Source of the DNA: Alcaligenaceae bacterium
Lineage (GTDB): Bacteria; Pseudomonadota; Gammaproteobacteria; Burkholderiales; Burkholderiaceae_B
Direction: 5' to 3'
NCBI GenBank assembly: GCA_947378965.1
Contig: CANCMG010000005.1
Coordinates: forward strand, 1 to 64,000
DNA length: 64,000 nt
Shown: piece by piece, positions 1-8,652 of the stretch
Position numbering within the stretch: the first letter of the stretch is position 1
How the letters are laid out: each line of letters opens with the position of its first letter
The notes under the pieces: model-generated
Seen by the model: only the letters and a program-made list of their open reading frames with translations
The model's database searches: none
Told to the model about the DNA's origin: nothing
Program-made: the position numbers and the translations under genes

Positions 1-105
1 AAAAAATAAAAAATAAAAAATAAAAAAAACATTGAACGGTTGTTAAGAAATTTCTAGATCAATTCCTGTCCGCGCATTGACTCAGGGTTTGTGATTAAAG
101 GTTCT
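1..105. other. AT-rich intergenic end with A-tract repeat
   Basis: The first 30 bases are an A-rich tract made of heptamer-like AAAAAAT units, followed by AT-rich sequence up to the end of the flavoprotein gene that stops at 106. There is no clear hairpin. The A-tract could be curved DNA or a promoter-proximal element of a gene beyond the left edge; nothing more can be said. Confidence 0.4.
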
Positions 106-1572
106 TCACGCAGGTTCCAGACGAATGTTGGTGGGTGAAGTGTTGCGCAGAGCGAGCTGTCGTGCAGCATGCTCACCCGCTCTCAATCCCGTAATTCCCG
201 CTTTCATTAGTCCGCCCGTATAGCCGGCGCGGGGTCCGCCTTCCAGGCCTCCGGTACAAGAGCCCGCCGCATAGCATCCTGCGATGGGCTGCCCCGCGGT
301 ATCCAACACACGCGAGTCTTTATCAATGCGAATTCCGCCCATGGTGTAGGTGATGCCAGCGACAATGGGCATAGCATAGAAGGGGGCTTGCATGATCGGC
401 CAAGGGATGAATTTGCCAGAACTGCGCGGCGGCTGTAACGATTCGGTTTGTTTACGCTTAAGAGCTTCATTGAACTGCAAGACCTCTGCAACGAGTTCTT
501 GAGCAGGCAAGCCGCATTCACTGGCAAGTGCTTCAAGTGTGTCGGCTTGATAGATCGTCGCACCAGCTCTTTGGATAAAAGGGTTTGCGGAAAGTGTGCG
601 CAGGGTTCCTGGACCTTCCCAGATAGCGTGATCGAAGATTGCAAACGCTGAGGACGGGTTGGGTAGCTTGGCCAATTGATTGGCAATAAATACGCCACCT
701 AGCCCCTCGTCTGCAAAGCGCCTTCCTGCAGGATTAACGACGATGCCTGAACGGGCCAATTCATCGGCCCAAGGATAGGGCCATAAATTATCGTTATGTA
801 GTGCATCGCGAGACAGTACATGCCCATAGAATTGATCAAGCTCAGTAACGGCTGCGCCAACGTGCTGCGCCATCCGTAGGCCGTCACCCATCCCGGTTTT
901 TGCATTGCGTTGACATAGCTGCTCTGGTTGCGATGTGATGTGTTTCTTTAACTCAGACATGCTTGCTTGAAAACCGCCATCAGCAATGACGACTGCCGTT
1001 GCCTGAACCTGAAAGACAGTGTCAGGCGAAAGCACGCCCCTTAGACCTGTGCATCGCTGGCCATCCATGGTCAGTGATTCAGTCTGATGTCCGCGCAGGA
1101 TTTGACCACCAAGTTGCGTGAGTCGTTGCTCAAGCGTTCGAAGCATGACGTCACCAGCACGACCGCTCCAGTTACGACCAATTTGTGGCAGTGAAGGCGG
1201 TGACAGCGTGAAGGTATGCCATGGTTCTGGGCCAGACCGCATGAAGCGTATGCCTTGTTGTTCAAGCCAACGCACGAGGCGCAAGGCGTCTTGCGCAACG
1301 GCTTGCGAGAGGTCTTGCTGCGCGGTGTTGTCGGTAACGGCTTGGATGCGCGAGGCAATGACCTGCGCTGAATCCTCGATGCTACTCAATGCAAGATGAA
1401 AAATTCCGCCAGTGAGCCTTGAGTTACATAGGTACTGTTGTTCAATATTTTTTTCAAACACCAGTACGCGCAGACCCAACTCAGTGGCTCGTAACGCGCT
1501 TGCCAACCCAGCGAGCCCAGCGCCAATGATGGCAAGGTCACAGGTATAGCGACGGATGGGTTCGTCGGTCAT
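106..1572 (-). CDS. TcuA-like FAD-dependent dehydrogenase (flavoprotein 1)
   Basis: This is a 488-residue flavoprotein of the fumarate reductase/succinate dehydrogenase flavoprotein superfamily, closest in layout to tricarballylate dehydrogenase TcuA and 3-ketosteroid dehydrogenase-like proteins. The N-terminal dinucleotide-binding motif GAGLAG is at residues 17-22. The substrate-domain segment RSGIVVNPAGRRFADEGLGG and the C-terminal FAD-contact segment GGLEGGPRAGYTGGL (about 441-455) are typical of the family. There is no signal peptide, so it should act in the cytoplasm, oxidising or reducing a carbon-carbon bond in an organic acid or cyclic ketone; the substrate is unknown. The ATG lies 2 bases after the stop of the small membrane gene at 1575-1805, so translation is probably coupled. 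It is a clear paralogue of the genes at 4783 and 7212. No Fe-S/heme partner (TcuB) is present, so the electron acceptor is unknown. Confidence 0.85.
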   Translation of the reverse strand: MTDEPIRRYTCDLAIIGAGLAGLASALRATELGLRVLVFEKNIEQQYLCNSRLTGGIFHLALSSIEDSAQVIASRIQAVTDNTAQQDLSQAVAQDALRLVRWLEQQGIRFMRSGPEPWHTFTLSPPSLPQIGRNWSGRAGDVMLRTLEQRLTQLGGQILRGHQTESLTMDGQRCTGLRGVLSPDTVFQVQATAVVIADGGFQASMSELKKHITSQPEQLCQRNAKTGMGDGLRMAQHVGAAVTELDQFYGHVLSRDALHNDNLWPYPWADELARSGIVVNPAGRRFADEGLGGVFIANQLAKLPNPSSAFAIFDHAIWEGPGTLRTLSANPFIQRAGATIYQADTLEALASECGLPAQELVAEVLQFNEALKRKQTESLQPPRSSGKFIPWPIMQAPFYAMPIVAGITYTMGGIRIDKDSRVLDTAGQPIAGCYAAGSCTGGLEGGPRAGYTGGLMKAGITGLRAGEHAARQLALRNTSPTNIRLEPA

Positions 1573-1574
1573 TG

Positions 1575-1805
1575 TTATCGCGGCAAGAGCGTTTCTGCGA
1601 CGAGGTCAACGACTTCAATCATTAGGCGCATTAGGGCGTAGGCCAATAGTGCCGCTGGGATGGCAACGTATGCCCAGGTGCTTACGTCGAGCTTGTAGGC
1701 CAACCAGAAGCCCCCCAGCAATGTAAAAAGCGCACCTAGCCACGGTATGGCGTAGCCATAGCGAGTGACGAAACGAATAGCACAAAAACGATCAGGATTT
1801 TTCAC
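1575..1805 (-). CDS. Small two-helix membrane protein coupled to flavoprotein 1
   Basis: A 76-residue protein with two predicted membrane segments (about residues 18-37 and 43-62) and a charged C-terminal tail ending ETLLPR. It aligns without gaps over its full length to the 76-residue product of 8653-8883, with about 30 identical positions by hand count; the tail EV(V/I)DL(V/I)AETLLPR is nearly invariant. Both copies sit immediately upstream of a TcuA-like flavoprotein. I do not recognise a named family. The context suggests a membrane docking or quinone-linking subunit for the flavoprotein, but this is inference. It lacks the histidine pairs expected of a diheme anchor. Confidence 0.75.
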   Translation of the reverse strand: MKNPDRFCAIRFVTRYGYAIPWLGALFTLLGGFWLAYKLDVSTWAYVAIPAALLAYALMRLMIEVVDLVAETLLPR

Positions 1806-2021
1806 GAATCAATAAAATGAAATTTAAAAACATCAAAATGAAATTTGAATTTGGTAACAACATACTTATCATTTCGTTTGATGTGATAAATAATATGCAA
1901 TAAAAACTAAAAATGAAAGAAATATTTATATTAAAAAAATTGATCTATTCTGAAATTTGTATGAACATAGTGGAATAACAATTTTAATACTGAGCCAAAC
2001 CTCAGTGTCCAGGAGCGAAAA
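1806..2021. promoter_or_regulatory. Divergent AT-rich promoter region with repeated AAAATGAAATTT boxes
   Basis: This 216-base AT-rich gap separates the leftward membrane-protein/flavoprotein pair from the rightward Bug gene, so it must hold both promoters. The 12-mer AAAATGAAATTT occurs twice, at 1814-1825 and 1835-1846, 21 bases (two helical turns) apart. It shares a core with the perfect palindrome at 14687-14700. A good Shine-Dalgarno AGGAG precedes the ATG at 2022. The boxes may be regulator sites, perhaps for one of the IclR proteins encoded at 8928-10590; this is inference. Confidence 0.4.
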
Positions 2022-3071
2022 ATGAGTACTGTTTCACAAAACACGTTTCCAGATCTGCCTCGCTCAGCCACGCGACTGTTTCGACACACGGTAAGCCTGA
2101 CGCGTTTGCATGTTGGGGCGATTTGTTTTGTCATGGCGCTGTGTGCTGCGTTTGCGGGGCAGGTCCAGGCGCAGAGCTATCCCACGCGGCCCATTCGTAT
2201 GATTGTGCCTTTCGCGGCTGGCAGTGCGACCGATACTGTCGCACGCGTCTACGGGCAGAAAATGTCCGAGAGCCTTGGGCAGCCAGTGGTGGTAGAAAAT
2301 CGCACAGGTGCCGTTGGTACGATTGCGGCAGATCTTGTGGCCAAGGCGGCCCCCGATGGCTACACGATTTTAGTGGGCACGAACACCACCAACGCTGCGG
2401 TCATGTCGTTGATGAAAAATGTACCCTACGATCCGGCGCGAGACTTTACGTCAATTTCTTTTTTGGGTAATTTGCCGCAAGTCTTAATCATTAATACCAG
2501 CCTGCCCTTTAAAACAGTCGAAGAGTTTTTGGCTGAGGCGCGTCGTAACCCCGAAAAGCTCACCTATGCCTGGACCAATTCAGTCTCGCGGGTCGCGGCC
2601 GAATTGTTGGCTGGCATGAGCGGCGTTAAATTCTTTAACGTCCCCTATAAAACGGGATCTGGCGCGATTGCTGATGTGATTAGTGGGCAGGTGAATTTTA
2701 CGATTGTCGATATGATCGTGGCCTATCCTCAAATACAGTCGGGCAAAGTCAGGGCGCTGGCAGTCACCAGCGCTCAGCGCATCGAACTCTTGCCTGATAC
2801 GCCAAGTATCTCTGAAGCCGCGAAGTTGCCTGGCTATGAGTTGATGGGGATTTTTGCCGCCTTTGGCCCAGCAAACTTGCCTGACGATATTCTTGTCAAG
2901 CTCAACACCGCAATTGTCAAAGCGGGTAAAGATCCTGAGTTAATTGCGCGGTTTAAGACGATGTCTTTAAACGTTGAAACCGGTAGCTCACAACAACTTG
3001 AGCAGCGGTTTGCAAAAGAACGCGAGGTCTGGTCAAGGGTCGCGCGCGAGGCCGGTATCAAACCTGAATAG
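2022..3071 (+). CDS. Bug/TctC-family periplasmic solute-binding protein 1
   Basis: A 349-residue tripartite-tricarboxylate-transporter receptor of the Bug family. It has an unusually long N-terminal region before the hydrophobic signal core (about 31-45) with probable cleavage after AQA near residue 50, followed by the family opening YPTRPIRMIVPFAAGS. The motif VENRTGAVG (ligand loop) and the typical PYDPARDFTSIS block follow. The start is supported by AGGAG upstream. Bug proteins bind small organic acids or amides in the periplasm; the ligand here cannot be read. Divergent from the flavoprotein 1 pair and followed by an EthD-like gene 31 bases downstream, which suggests one catabolic unit. 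Confidence 0.9.
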   Translation: MSTVSQNTFPDLPRSATRLFRHTVSLTRLHVGAICFVMALCAAFAGQVQAQSYPTRPIRMIVPFAAGSATDTVARVYGQKMSESLGQPVVVENRTGAVGTIAADLVAKAAPDGYTILVGTNTTNAAVMSLMKNVPYDPARDFTSISFLGNLPQVLIINTSLPFKTVEEFLAEARRNPEKLTYAWTNSVSRVAAELLAGMSGVKFFNVPYKTGSGAIADVISGQVNFTIVDMIVAYPQIQSGKVRALAVTSAQRIELLPDTPSISEAAKLPGYELMGIFAAFGPANLPDDILVKLNTAIVKAGKDPELIARFKTMSLNVETGSSQQLEQRFAKEREVWSRVAREAGIKPE

Positions 3072-3102
3072 TGCGACTAAATACAAAAAAAGGAGTGGCG
3101 GC

Positions 3103-3738
3103 ATGACTAAAAATGATCAACTGGGGCTGTTGCTTGTGACGATGGAACCCCCTGCGTCCTTAGAAGAAGAATTTGCAGATTGGTACGACACAGAGCATGT
3201 TCCAGAGCGAGCACGAATCCCAGGATTTATGAATGCTCTTCGGTTTGTTTGTGTCTCTGGATGGCCCAGGTTCGTGGCTGTTTATGATCTTCAGGCGCTT
3301 GAGGTGCTCGATAGTCCAGGTTATCGAGCCGTGTCGGGCGATCTGTTCTCTCCGTGGTCTAAGCGAGTATTGGGTAGAGTTCGTGGGCAATATCGTGCTG
3401 CGGCTGTGCAGATATTTCCTGGTCAAGCGGTCACGAGTCGCTTTGTCTCGATGACGCTCATGCGTTATCGAGGGATCACCGCGGAACAAGAAGAGGGGTT
3501 TGTGCGTGACGTTCAGCAAAGCGTGGCTGGGTTGAAGCAAGACCATGTGTTAGCGCTTCGAATCTTTCGCTTTGACAATGGCGGCTCGCTCGATCATTTG
3601 GTCATGATCGAATGGTCTGTGGGTGCCAATATGCTCGAGGCCGTGTCGCCGCCAAGCGCTTTTGCCAAGCATCTTGATTTGAGTAATGTGTATGTGCAGT
3701 ACTGGACGCGAGGTCACTTGCCCGGCGTGTATCACTAA
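3103..3738 (+). CDS. EthD-like dimeric alpha/beta-barrel protein 1
   Basis: A 211-residue protein; the ATG at 3103 is chosen because AAGGAG lies just upstream and because earlier starts run inside the Bug gene. The N-terminal half carries WYDTEHVPERARIPGF, the hallmark of EthD/dimeric alpha-beta-barrel (ferredoxin-like) proteins, and the C-terminal half looks like a second, more diverged barrel repeat. Proteins of this fold act as small cyclases, isomerases, monooxygenases or accessory proteins in degradation pathways; no catalytic assignment is possible here. It is related in size and motif to the convergent gene at 3958-4608. Its last codons form part of the first 40-bp tandem repeat unit. 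Confidence 0.65.
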   Translation: MTKNDQLGLLLVTMEPPASLEEEFADWYDTEHVPERARIPGFMNALRFVCVSGWPRFVAVYDLQALEVLDSPGYRAVSGDLFSPWSKRVLGRVRGQYRAAAVQIFPGQAVTSRFVSMTLMRYRGITAEQEEGFVRDVQQSVAGLKQDHVLALRIFRFDNGGSLDHLVMIEWSVGANMLEAVSPPSAFAKHLDLSNVYVQYWTRGHLPGVYH

Positions 3739-3957
3739 AGGCGGAGGGCATTTGCTATTTGCCTGCGTTGATCAGTCGAGGCGAGAGCATTGATTCTTTG
3801 CTTGGCGTTTATCAGTCGAGGCGAGAGCATTGACTCTTTGCTTGGCGTTGATCAGTCGAGGCAAGAGCATTGACTCTTTGCTTGGCGTTTATCAGCAGAG
3901 GCGAGAGCATTTGCTATTTACTTGGCGTTTAGCACTCAAAGCGAGAGGTCGCTGTCG
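3731..3957. repeat. 40-bp tandem repeat array between convergent EthD-like genes
   Basis: Units begin at 3731, 3771, 3811, 3851, 3891 and 3931 (partial), exactly 40 bases apart, with cores such as ATCAGTCGAGGCGAGAGCAT. The three middle units are almost identical; the first (containing the stop codon of the upstream gene) and the last are the most divergent. Units contain inverted repeats (AGAG-CATTGA-CTCT and AGTC...GACT) that could fold in RNA. The array fills the whole gap between two convergent genes. Confidence 0.9.
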
Positions 3958-4608
3958 CTAGTCTAAATTGGCAATTCGGTGATAAACCCGATACTCACCG
4001 CGAAACCAAGATTCTGTTGCGAGGCGATCGCGCCAGGGCGTACGGCGTGCCTCGTCGCGTTCAGGCGAGTTCAGTGCCGAGATATTTGATAGGTAGTGCA
4101 GTGCTAAGTGAGTGTATCCGCTTGGATGAGGGGTGAGCAGCTTAAACCTGCGACAGGCTAGCCAATAGGGCGAGCGCAAAAGAATCTCTAAATGCTCTTG
4201 GTCGTACCAGCGATTAAATTCTTGAGTTCGATGATCAGGAACGCCAAAGAAAACCGGGTAACTAAGTGCGCACTGTGAAGCGAGTTCAGTGGGGTCACTA
4301 ATTTCGGGACGATATTGGGCACCGATTGGCTCGGCGATAAAGCGTTCGAGCTGTTTGGCTGGCGCTTCACCCAGAGTGCGCACCTTGAGCGCTTTGGCTA
4401 AATCGACAGAGTCGTTGAGTTCGATAATGCTGCTCAGACTATTGCACGACGCACTTGCATAGCAGGTCATCGGCGAAGCTCCAATCACTTCGCGCAGGAC
4501 CGCAAGATGCTGTTTTGAATACCACACCTCAAAAGCCACACCTTTCTGATCTGCAGAGGTCGCCGAATCAAAAAGAATCAGATTGTTTTGAGTTGTATTT
4601 GAAGTCAT
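3958..4608 (-). CDS. EthD-like dimeric alpha/beta-barrel protein 2
   Basis: A 216-residue protein with two related halves: WYSKQHLAVLREVIGASP near residue 29 and WYDQEHLEILLRSPYWLACR near residue 133, each matching the EthD-type W-Y-x-x-x-H signature. The tandem-barrel layout matches the convergent gene at 3103-3738, which makes them likely diverged paralogues. It lies directly upstream of and divergent from flavoprotein 2, suggesting a shared substrate. Function unknown; a role as an isomerase, lyase or carrier in breakdown of the flavoprotein's product is possible but unproven. Confidence 0.65.
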   Translation of the reverse strand: MTSNTTQNNLILFDSATSADQKGVAFEVWYSKQHLAVLREVIGASPMTCYASASCNSLSSIIELNDSVDLAKALKVRTLGEAPAKQLERFIAEPIGAQYRPEISDPTELASQCALSYPVFFGVPDHRTQEFNRWYDQEHLEILLRSPYWLACRRFKLLTPHPSGYTHLALHYLSNISALNSPERDEARRTPWRDRLATESWFRGEYRVYHRIANLD

Positions 4609-4782
4609 GGCTTGGTCTTGTTAATGTTGTGATATTTTGAACGATCTTTAAACGAGGCCTACACACTCGATGCTCTAGCTGAGCATGCAAGAACAAGAAA
4701 AAAGTGAAACAGGTATATTGATGATCAAGCTCAAACCGACATGGGTTGTCGGCATTCACCCGACGCTAACATAGCAGAAATC

Positions 4783-6198
4783 ATGACGAATGACACTCAA
4801 AAAAAAATAGATTTAATAGTTGTCGGTGCTGGAATTGCTGGCTTAGTCTGTGCGATCCGCGCGTTAGAGCTCGGGCAAGCAGTGACATTACTCGAGGCCC
4901 AACACGAACAAAAATATGCCTGCGCAACTCGTATGTCGGGTGGTGCATTTCACGTCATATTCAATAACGTTACCTTGCCACCTGAAGAGTTGTTTCAGGC
5001 GCTTAAGTTGGGTACAAAGGGTCACGCCGACTTATCATTGTGTCGCGCTATCGCGGATCATGCCTCACGCTCGGTTTGCTGGCTGCGTGATTTAGGAGTT
5101 AAGTTTGATAGGCTCGAGCCAGATCGGGGCTGGACCGACACGGTGTTAGCGCCGCTCGGTTATCAGGACAATACTGAACTCGTATGGGAGGGGTTGGGCT
5201 CAGATGTGATGATGCAAACACTTGAGTCTCAATTTGTGGCAAAGGGTGGTCGTTTTCTGCGCGGACACCGCGCTCGCCGTCTACTGAGTGAGGCTGCCCA
5301 TTGCACTGGGGTAGTGGTTGAAGTTGATGGAGCCGAAATCTCGTTTCATTCGCGCGCAGTTGTACTGGCCGACGGAAGTTTTCATGGCAATCGGCGTTTG
5401 GTGCAAGAGCACATTACAAGCGACCCAGACCAGTTGCTCAAACGAGGGCCCACCACTGGGCTGGGTGATGGCATTGAAATGGCTCAAGCAATGGGGGCCC
5501 ACTTATTGGGGATGGAGTATTTTTATGGCCATCTGCTAAGTTTGGATGCCTTGCATAATCAATCGTTGGTTCTGTTTCCTTTCATTGACTTTCTGGCAAG
5601 TGCGGGGATGCTCGTGTCGCCGCGTGGCCTGCGGTTTGCTGATGAGGGTCTTGGTGGGCGCTATTTGACGAATAGACTTGCTCACACGGAGACCGGAGTG
5701 GCTTTCGCCATTTTTGATCACACCATTTGGGAATGTGAAGGACGCAGTTTTCATTCTGCGCCGAATCCTAATCTTGTTGAGAACGGCGGGACACTTTACG
5801 TCGCGGATAGCCTCGAAGAGCTGGCGGACGTGGCGAATATCGATCGGAACGCCCTGTGTGACAGCGTGGCTCAATACAATGCTGCACTAGACGCGGGTTC
5901 GCTGCCGCGGCTTGACCCTCCTCGAACCTCTGCAGGTACTAAAGCCCAGCCAATTCAGAAATCTCCTTTCTATGCTGTGCCGACCTGTGCTGCGATTTCA
6001 CACGCTTTTGGGGGCGTGATGATTGATGATCGGGCACGCGTTCTGCGTCAGGACGGCTCACCAATCGAGGGACTATACGCTGCCGGCGCCTCATGCGGCG
6101 GCATAGATGGCGGCCCCGAGGCTGCGTACGTGGGTGGCTTGATTATTGGAGCAGTTTTTGGCCTGCTTGCGGCAGAAACCTTTGCCCAACAGCACTAA
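4783..6198 (+). CDS. TcuA-like FAD-dependent dehydrogenase (flavoprotein 2)
   Basis: A 471-residue paralogue of the proteins at 106 and 7212. The start MTNDTQKK is chosen by alignment to flavoprotein 1 (MTDEPIRR); an in-frame ATG at 4741 would add 14 residues, and neither has a convincing Shine-Dalgarno. GAGIAG is near residues 14-19, and the segment GLRFADEGLGG and the C-terminal GGIDGGPEAAYVGGL are conserved. The active-site-side segment differs from the other two (TRMSGGAFHV here, SRLTGGxFHL there), which suggests a different substrate. Unlike the other two copies it has no small membrane protein next to it. It converges on Bug protein 2 with a 19-base gap. Confidence 0.85.
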   Translation: MTNDTQKKIDLIVVGAGIAGLVCAIRALELGQAVTLLEAQHEQKYACATRMSGGAFHVIFNNVTLPPEELFQALKLGTKGHADLSLCRAIADHASRSVCWLRDLGVKFDRLEPDRGWTDTVLAPLGYQDNTELVWEGLGSDVMMQTLESQFVAKGGRFLRGHRARRLLSEAAHCTGVVVEVDGAEISFHSRAVVLADGSFHGNRRLVQEHITSDPDQLLKRGPTTGLGDGIEMAQAMGAHLLGMEYFYGHLLSLDALHNQSLVLFPFIDFLASAGMLVSPRGLRFADEGLGGRYLTNRLAHTETGVAFAIFDHTIWECEGRSFHSAPNPNLVENGGTLYVADSLEELADVANIDRNALCDSVAQYNAALDAGSLPRLDPPRTSAGTKAQPIQKSPFYAVPTCAAISHAFGGVMIDDRARVLRQDGSPIEGLYAAGASCGGIDGGPEAAYVGGLIIGAVFGLLAAETFAQQH

Positions 6199-6217
6199 CG
6201 TTATCGCACGTGATTGA

Positions 6218-7177
6218 CTATTCACCGCGAATGCCAGCTTCACGAATAACAGCATTCCACATTTCGGATTCGGTTCGAACGATGGCTGCAAGTTCTTGTG
6301 GTGACGTTGCAGTCGGTTCATAGCCAATTTTATGCAGTAATTTTATGATTTCAGGCTCTTTTAGTATCTGACTGGTTGCGTGATTGATTTGCAAAATGAT
6401 CTCTGAGGGGGTGCCAGTGGGTGCAAACAGTGCATGCCACGCAGTCACTTGAAAGTCTGGAAATCCGGCCTCGCGCATCGTCGGTAGATCAGGGAAAAAA
6501 GTGGATCGAGCAGGGCCGGTAATCGCAAGTGCCTTTAATCTACCTGACTTAATGAGCTCGACCGACGAAGCCACGCTTGTGAATCCCAGTTGTACCTCAT
6601 TGGTCATCAGCGCAACGGATCCAGCGCCTCCACCTTTATAGGGGATATGAACGATGTCAATAGAAGCACGGCTTTTCAGAAGTTCACCCGCTAAGTGTAG
6701 GGGGCTAGCGATACCCGCTGATGCGTAGTTGAGTTTTCCGGGACGCGTTTTTGCTAATGAAACAAGGTCGGCGACAGACTGTATGGATAGTGTTGGGTTG
6801 ACCACCAAAAAATATTCGGCCGTCGCCATCTGAATAATCGGCTCAAAATCTCGAACCGGATCAAAGGACAAATTGACGAAGAGGCTGCGATTCGTCGTCA
6901 TGACCGTTGAAAAACCCATCAGTAACGTATGGCCGTTGGGTTGCGCTCGAGCAACAATTTCGGCCGCCACATTGCCCGACGCACCAGGCCGATTATCGAC
7001 GATGACGGGCGCTCCGAGTACTTCACTTAATCGAGGACCTAAGATACGGGCGAAGGCGTCCGTACCGCCTCCGGGTGGAAACGGGAGTACCAGACGGATC
7101 GGACTATTTGGATAAGCCGCCTCGGTACTCGAGATATTCAAACAAAATATTGCGGCGACTACCACCGCCAGTCGCAA
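6218..7177 (-). CDS. Bug/TctC-family periplasmic solute-binding protein 2
   Basis: A 319-residue Bug protein with a short signal peptide (cleavage near TEA-AYP, residue 21) followed by SPIRLVLPFPPGGGTD. The ligand-loop motif VDNRPGASG and SFDPVRDFEPI are present. The reading frame has no ATG at its 5' end; a TTG at 7177 is the best start, without an obvious Shine-Dalgarno, so it may depend on coupling to flavoprotein 3, which ends 34 bases upstream. As the last gene of the leftward run from 14.6 kb it is the best candidate receptor for that pathway's substrate. Confidence 0.88.
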   Translation of the reverse strand: MRLAVVVAAIFCLNISSTEAAYPNSPIRLVLPFPPGGGTDAFARILGPRLSEVLGAPVIVDNRPGASGNVAAEIVARAQPNGHTLLMGFSTVMTTNRSLFVNLSFDPVRDFEPIIQMATAEYFLVVNPTLSIQSVADLVSLAKTRPGKLNYASAGIASPLHLAGELLKSRASIDIVHIPYKGGGAGSVALMTNEVQLGFTSVASSVELIKSGRLKALAITGPARSTFFPDLPTMREAGFPDFQVTAWHALFAPTGTPSEIILQINHATSQILKEPEIIKLLHKIGYEPTATSPQELAAIVRTESEMWNAVIREAGIRGE

Positions 7178-7211
7178 AACGTATTGGAGTGATATGTTCA
7201 GAATCTGACTC

Positions 7212-8645
7212 CTAAAGGGTAGTCGCTTTCAGTATGTGCTCTGCTGCGCGTAATCCAGTCACACCGCTGATGGATAAGCCTCCGACATAGGTCGAAGCAG
7301 GGCCGCCTTCAATGCCTCCAGTCGCTCCACCCACAGCATACACCCCAGAAATCGGTGAACCTGAAGTGTGCAACGCACAAGAATCCTGATTGATGCGAAC
7401 ACCACCCATCGTATAAGTGATGCCCGGAACCACTGGAATCGCAAAGTATGGTGCACGGACGATGGGCAGGGCATCATACTTGTGGATACTGCGGCGAGGA
7501 ACCATCTGGGCGAGCGTCTGATTTTTGAGTGCGGTGTTGTAAGCCTCTATCTGACCAGAAAAAGCCGCTGCAGGCACGTGACAGAGTTGCGCTAATTCGG
7601 GCAAACTCGCTGCCTGGTAGATGGTTGCACCTGCGGAAGCAAGCGTTGGATTGGGCGGCAGAGCACGTTGTCTGCCTGGTCCTTCCCAAGTCGATTGATC
7701 AAACACGACAAAGGCCTCGGCTGGATCCGTCTTTTTTGCGAGAGTATTTGCGATCGCAACGCCACCAAGACCTTCATCAACAAAACGTAGCCCGTCGGCT
7801 CCAATCATCAGCGAAACTCGTGCAATTTCGTCAAGGTAGGGGTATGGCCACAGTCGATCATTGGTCAGTGCGTCGCGTGATAAAAGGTGTCCATAAAAAG
7901 CAGACAAGTCTGTAATCTCTGCTGAAATCTCACGCGCCATATTCAGGCCATCACCGATGCTAGTCTGTGAGTTTCTTTGAACAAGACGGGTGGGCTCTTT
8001 TGTAATATGGCATCCGATCATTTCTTTGTTTGCTTGAAAGCCACCGTCGGCAATAACGACGGCACGGGATGCAAAGCTAAAATGAGAACCATCGGCACGG
8101 ACTCCGCGAATTCCGGTCACACGTCCAGACTCTAGCGAAATATGTTGGGCTCGATAGCCACGATGCAAGGTTCCGCCGCTTTCCTCCAGTTTTTGTAGCA
8201 GCGTACGCAGAGCAACATCACCGCCTCGGCCTTCCCATTTTCTACCTAATTGCGGTAGCGGTGGCGGGGCCAAAATAGAGCTGCGCCAGTCAGCACCAGC
8301 ACCTCTTAAAAATCTTATGCCAAGCGATTCTAGCCAACGCACAACTCGCTTAGCATCTTGTACGACGGTACGCACTAAGATTGGATCGGCACTGTTGGCA
8401 GACGAAGCTTCAATGGCTTGAACAATAGAGTCTTCGTTGCCAAATACATCGTGATATGCAAGATGAAAAACTCCGCCCGTCAAACGTGAGTTACAGACAT
8501 AGCGGTCTTCGATAGATTTCTCTAAAACCGTCACGCGTAAGCCACCCATCGCGCAACGTGTTGCAGCGATTAATCCAGCGATGCCTGCTCCGACAACTAC
8601 AACATCCGCTTCATTCGAAGGGTCTAAGTCCATTGATGCTTTCAC
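7212..8645 (-). CDS. TcuA-like FAD-dependent dehydrogenase (flavoprotein 3)
   Basis: A 477-residue paralogue of flavoprotein 1. The GTG at 8645 is chosen because a GAGGTAA Shine-Dalgarno lies 7 bases upstream and itself contains the TAA stop of the small membrane gene, a classic coupling arrangement; an ATG at 8633 is the alternative. It keeps GAGIAG near the N-terminus, SRLTGGVFHLA, GLRFVDEGLGG and the C-terminal GGIEGGPASTYVGGL. No export signal. Together with the upstream small membrane protein it repeats the arrangement seen at 106-1805. Confidence 0.85.
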   Translation of the reverse strand: MKASMDLDPSNEADVVVVGAGIAGLIAATRCAMGGLRVTVLEKSIEDRYVCNSRLTGGVFHLAYHDVFGNEDSIVQAIEASSANSADPILVRTVVQDAKRVVRWLESLGIRFLRGAGADWRSSILAPPPLPQLGRKWEGRGGDVALRTLLQKLEESGGTLHRGYRAQHISLESGRVTGIRGVRADGSHFSFASRAVVIADGGFQANKEMIGCHITKEPTRLVQRNSQTSIGDGLNMAREISAEITDLSAFYGHLLSRDALTNDRLWPYPYLDEIARVSLMIGADGLRFVDEGLGGVAIANTLAKKTDPAEAFVVFDQSTWEGPGRQRALPPNPTLASAGATIYQAASLPELAQLCHVPAAAFSGQIEAYNTALKNQTLAQMVPRRSIHKYDALPIVRAPYFAIPVVPGITYTMGGVRINQDSCALHTSGSPISGVYAVGGATGGIEGGPASTYVGGLSISGVTGLRAAEHILKATTL

Positions 8646-8652
8646 GCTTAAA

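Noticed and set aside
106-8645. Naming the flavoproteins tcuA
   Set aside because: Similarity is to the superfamily layout; tcuB and tcuC are absent, and three diverged copies argue against a single known substrate.
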